Shown here piece by piece: positions 8,071 through 10,484 of a DNA stretch of 10,484 nt. Location: positions 7,352 through 17,835 of the forward strand of contig LT649622.1 of NCBI GenBank assembly GCA_900128395.1. The letters run 5' to 3'. The stretch comes from Stramenopiles sp. TOSAG23-2 (lineage: Eukaryota; Sar). How positions within the stretch are numbered: position 1 is the stretch's first letter; each line of letters opens with the position of its first letter. The notes beneath the pieces are model-generated. The model searched no databases, was not told the origin of the DNA, and was given only the letters and a program-made list of their open reading frames with translations. Made by a program: the position numbers and the translations under genes.

Positions 8071-8343
8071 AAGTGATAAGACAATCCTCACCACCAATCA
8101 TCCATTTTCTAAGCAAAGGGCAAGTTTCGAGTTTAGTAAGGATATACCATTAAAAAGGAATCAAGATGTAGTAGTTACCATAGATATAGAATATATATAT
8201 ATATATAGTTCTATACAAACATATACATAGATAGAAATATATATATACATATATTCGTACAATCATATTGTAGAAAGAAGACAAGCTGAGATATACATAT
8301 AAACAAGTAAAAGAAGTACAACAAATACCAACAAATATAAAAT

Positions 8344-8781
8344 ATGCCAGGCGGTCATCCATCTCACTACGGTAATAAATCAGGTAGAAAATACTTGCAA
8401 AAGCATGCACAAAACAAAACAGATCCTAACTTCCTTGCTGGACATAATGGTAAAGCAACTGACAATGGTAGACTTTACGTTCGTGGCGCAGTTATGGCAT
8501 ACAAAGGTGGTTTAAGAACCCAATATGCACATACCAGTATCCTTAAGCTCGAAAACGTTGCTGATGCAGCATCTGCACGTTTCTATGCTGGAAAACGTGT
8601 TGCATACGTTTACACCGCAAAAAATAAGAACACACAAGGAACCAAATATCGTTGTATCTGGGGAAAAATCACTCGTCCACATGGTACCAGTGGATGTGTT
8701 CGTGCTAAATTCCGTAGTAACTTGCCACCAAAAGCAATGGGTGGACGTGTACGTGTTATGCTTTACCCATCAAACATTTAA
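8344..8781 (+). CDS. RPL35A: 60S ribosomal protein eL33 (RPL35A family) with a ~40-residue N-terminal extension, 145 aa
   Basis: This is a structural protein of the large cytosolic ribosomal subunit. The core runs from residue ~41 to the end and carries family hallmarks: [54 protein letters not shown] and [11 protein letters not shown]. Animal eL33 is ~110 residues; the extra length is all N-terminal (residues 1-40, rich in Gly, His, Lys and Asn). The start is well supported because the next Met (51) falls inside the conserved core and would remove its first strand. Codon use is visibly more biased than in neighbouring genes (CGT, ACC, TAC, ATC favoured), as expected for a highly expressed gene. 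The frame is uninterrupted and the stop is TAA. The family assignment is secure; the role of the extension is unknown. Confidence 0.96.
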   Translation: MPGGHPSHYGNKSGRKYLQKHAQNKTDPNFLAGHNGKATDNGRLYVRGAVMAYKGGLRTQYAHTSILKLENVADAASARFYAGKRVAYVYTAKNKNTQGTKYRCIWGKITRPHGTSGCVRAKFRSNLPPKAMGGRVRVMLYPSNI

Positions 8782-9337
8782 ATTTATCTGGTTGTTAGTT
8801 TTGATCTTATAAATTTTTAATATAGTATATTATCATAGTGTTTGTATATTTTTCGTTTATTATTTATAAAATGCATGATATTTGATATCATACACAGACA
8901 ACAAAATATAGCATATATTAGTGATGTATTTTTAGAAAACACACACATCATGACACACTCACACTTTCAATTATAACACGCACACACATTCTCCCTTCGA
9001 AATATGTATATATGTGTATATATTAAATATGACTTCTCATGTACACACATACAAAAAAGTATATCCCCAATCCCCACATTCTACGTACTCCAACAAAAGG
9101 TAAATAAAAAATCTCTTCCATCCTTTGCAAAGATATATGATATGATATTATACAATCTCCGCATTTATTTTCTGGTTAAGGATATTTCACGTACCAGGCA
9201 TATACCAGCATCCCAGCATATAAATTACAGAAGACTACATTATATACTACAGACACTTTTGCTCGAGGAATAAAACCCTTAAATAACTTTTTAATTTTTA
9301 CATTTTTTTTTTATAAATATTATTATTATTACTGAAA
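8782..9337. other. Convergent intergenic region, CA-rich
   Basis: This 556-bp spacer lies between the stops of eL33 (plus) and the membrane-protein gene (minus) and should contain both 3' UTRs. It has CA-rich stretches at about 8938-8993. A perfect 7-bp stem with a 3-base loop (ATGATAT-TTG-ATATCAT) lies at 8875-8891, about 95 bases after the eL33 stop. An 89-codon frame opens at 9004, but its composition is unlike a gene and it resembles nothing I know. No RNA gene is supported. Confidence 0.45.
8875..8891 (+). other. Small AT hairpin in the eL33 3' region
   Basis: ATGATAT (8875-8881) pairs perfectly with ATATCAT (8885-8891) across a TTG loop. It sits in the probable 3' UTR or just beyond. 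The stem is mostly A/T and weak, and it does not match the histone-type 3' stem-loop, so any role in mRNA processing is speculative. Confidence 0.3.
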
Positions 9338-10114
9338 TTACCACCATGAGGTAAGATAATCTTCATTCAATTGAAATATAATTTCATAAGTTATATATAA
9401 TGCATAAAAAAAATGCAAACATGAAACAACAATAATAATATCATAATACAATTTCATTTTTGGTGGAGAATCCAGTAAATGAAATGGCAAAGTAGAAAAT
9501 ATTGTACGCATTAAAAATTGGCATATCAATAATGCAAATACAATACTAAAAAATCCTTGCACTGTTATCAAAAAAAATTGTTCAGAGTATGAAGACAATG
9601 TTACATATGTCCCAGCATCAAGATATGTACCAAATATACGTGCAACATGAAGATGAAAAAACGCATCGATAACTTTCATGCCGCCAAAAAGTTCCATACG
9701 ATTGGATAAATTAGTCAAAAGACGATGGAAAAAAAACAAACCAAAAATTAATAATAAAAAATATAAAAATGATTTCAAAACGTAACATTTCAATACAATA
9801 ACTGAAAACCAAAACAAATAAGCTAAATTTGCAAAAAATGAAACAGAATTATATTCAACCCGATGTTTGTAAACATCTTTTAGCAGTTCTAAATATAATT
9901 CCTCATTGCTTTCTACTGTAACACCACCACCTTCAACTTTAAATCCCAATGGCAACTGTTGTGCTAATGCTATATCTTTGAAATATGTTCTGTTTTTATT
10001 TATCAATCTATGTTGTTTAACACGTAATTTTTTCTCCAATTTATCCTGTGACTTTTGGAAGTCTCTTCGTTCTTTTCTATTCGGCTGCCTTCGCTGTTGC
10101 GGTTGTTGCTGCAT
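9338..10114 (-). CDS. Predicted four-helix membrane protein with basic Gln/Arg-rich N-terminus, 258 aa, function unknown
   Basis: I do not recognise the family. Residues 1-45 are very basic and Gln/Arg/Lys-rich, probably cytosolic and partly helical. Residues ~46-90 form a soluble segment. Four hydrophobic stretches follow at ~91-109, 114-131, 179-201 and 224-247, giving two hairpins around a polar loop (132-178) that includes NRMELFGGMKVIDAFFHLH. The tail ends in TSWW. There is no cleavable signal peptide, so an ER or other endomembrane protein is the simplest reading (inference). The ATG at 10112-10114 is chosen because the same frame is closed by a TAA at 10118-10120. Uninterrupted coding, balanced composition and the clear helix pattern argue for a real gene. 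It converges on eL33. Confidence 0.8.
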   Translation of the reverse strand: MQQQPQQRRQPNRKERRDFQKSQDKLEKKLRVKQHRLINKNRTYFKDIALAQQLPLGFKVEGGGVTVESNEELYLELLKDVYKHRVEYNSVSFFANLAYLFWFSVIVLKCYVLKSFLYFLLLIFGLFFFHRLLTNLSNRMELFGGMKVIDAFFHLHVARIFGTYLDAGTYVTLSSYSEQFFLITVQGFFSIVFALLICQFLMRTIFSTLPFHLLDSPPKMKLYYDIIIVVSCLHFFYALYITYEIIFQLNEDYLTSWW

Positions 10115-10117
10115 GGT

Positions 10118-10207
10118 TTAATTTGAATTGTATGTATAATAATTGTATATAGAATGTACTATGGCAACAATCTTTCTGGCATAATCTATGTCTGGGAATG
10201 CAATCAT
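10118..10207 (-). other. Possible upstream ORF of 29 codons before the membrane-protein gene
   Basis: An ATG at 10205-10207 opens a 29-codon frame beginning MIAFPDIDYARKIVAI. It ends in TAA at 10118-10120, three bases before the main ATG and in the same frame. Its first half looks like protein-coding composition. It could be a translated leader peptide that limits initiation downstream, the remnant of a longer N-terminus, or chance. Confidence 0.3.
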
Positions 10208-10264
10208 CTCCTCTGCACCGCGTGGCCCAGATGGACGCCCAGAAGAGAAGACGACAGAGGAGAT
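10206..10264. repeat. 10-bp perfect inverted repeat in the GC-rich island
   Basis: ATCTCCTCTG (10206-10215) and CAGAGGAGAT (10255-10264) are exact reverse complements separated by 39 bases. The loop is itself GC-rich and has a short GCGT/ACGC pairing. It could fold as a stem-loop in the 5' UTR of the membrane-protein mRNA or act as a protein-binding site. Confidence 0.6.
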
Positions 10265-10484
10265 TATATTATATTAATGGCCATTGCATACTGTGTATAG
10301 CCTGGATGGATGACAGCTGGATAGCACTATATAGCATCACAGTGCAAACATTATTCATGCTCTAAATTACATTTTTATATCAATATATATTTTATTATAA
10401 TAAATATCCGATATATTTGTTTACGTAAATAGAGCACAATAATTAGAAAATTTCAGATTTTTTTTAGGCAATCCCTTAAAAAAA

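Larger units (their letters stand above)
7506..8343. promoter_or_regulatory. Divergent promoter region between the coiled-coil gene and eL33
   Basis: This 838-bp spacer must serve both the minus-strand coiled-coil gene and the highly expressed eL33 gene. Visible elements are: AATCCGC twice (7811-7817 and 7838-7844), the second next to ACCGGAAAT (7832-7840), an ETS-like core; the 18-bp tandem repeat at 7905-7958; an inverted 15-bp copy at 8056-8070; and a TA run at 8191-8207 in what is probably the eL33 core promoter or 5' UTR. The start context of eL33 is AAAATATG, with A at -3. No other gene is seen. Confidence 0.45.
10115..10484. promoter_or_regulatory. Upstream region of the membrane-protein gene with a GC-rich island
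   Basis: This 370-bp stretch lies 5' of the minus-strand membrane-protein gene and should include its promoter and 5' UTR. Most of it is A/T-rich, but 10191-10260 is about 59% G+C (41 of 70 bases by my count), the most GC-rich noncoding stretch I noticed. It contains a 10-bp inverted repeat and is open in one frame on each strand. The rest to the window edge is A/T-rich without recognisable features. Confidence 0.45.

Noticed and set aside
8150-8410. 86-codon minus-strand frame overlapping the eL33 start
   Set aside because: It is antisense to the conserved eL33 N-terminus and to the TA-rich leader; Tyr/Ile-rich low-complexity translation.
9004-9273. 89-codon plus-strand frame in the eL33/membrane-protein spacer
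   Set aside because: No recognisable similarity, no clear start context, and it lies in A/T- and CA-rich 3' flanking sequence.

Overview
This window looks like nuclear DNA from a microbial eukaryote. It is strongly AT-rich and has five protein genes with long intergenic spaces. All five read through in the standard code without visible introns, all end in TAA, and each lies on the opposite strand from its neighbour. Eukaryotic identity is secured by a cytosolic ribosomal protein of the eL33 (RPL35A) family, an N-terminal glutamine amidohydrolase (NTAQ1) of the N-degron pathway and a large coiled-coil protein of centrosome/cilium type. Asn and Gln homopolymers and AT trinucleotide tracts are common. 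I could not fix the lineage. A stramenopile such as a diatom would fit the intron-poor genes and the protein mix, but this is a guess.

Layout: NTAQ1 on minus (145-909); a divergent spacer; a secreted or ER-targeted two-domain protein on plus (1547-2893); a short convergent spacer; a 1437-residue repeat-bearing coiled-coil protein on minus (3192-7505); an 838-bp divergent spacer with a small minisatellite; eL33 on plus (8344-8781); a convergent CA-rich spacer; a four-helix membrane protein on minus (9338-10114); and its upstream region, which contains an unusually GC-rich island.

The most striking item is the gene at 1547-2893. Its N-terminal half is a complete histidine phosphatase (RHA/E domain). 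Its last ~100 residues carry the full His4-Cys iron-ligand pattern of superoxide reductase (desulfoferrodoxin/neelaredoxin family), but the Glu-Lys pair usually found just before the first His is replaced by Gly-Ser. A signal peptide followed by a histidine phosphatase and a superoxide-reductase-like domain is an arrangement I do not recognise. It is the best candidate here for an undescribed enzyme.

The five genes do not form an obvious pathway. With alternating strands they are best read as independent transcription units, with two shared divergent promoter regions (910-1546 and 7506-8343).
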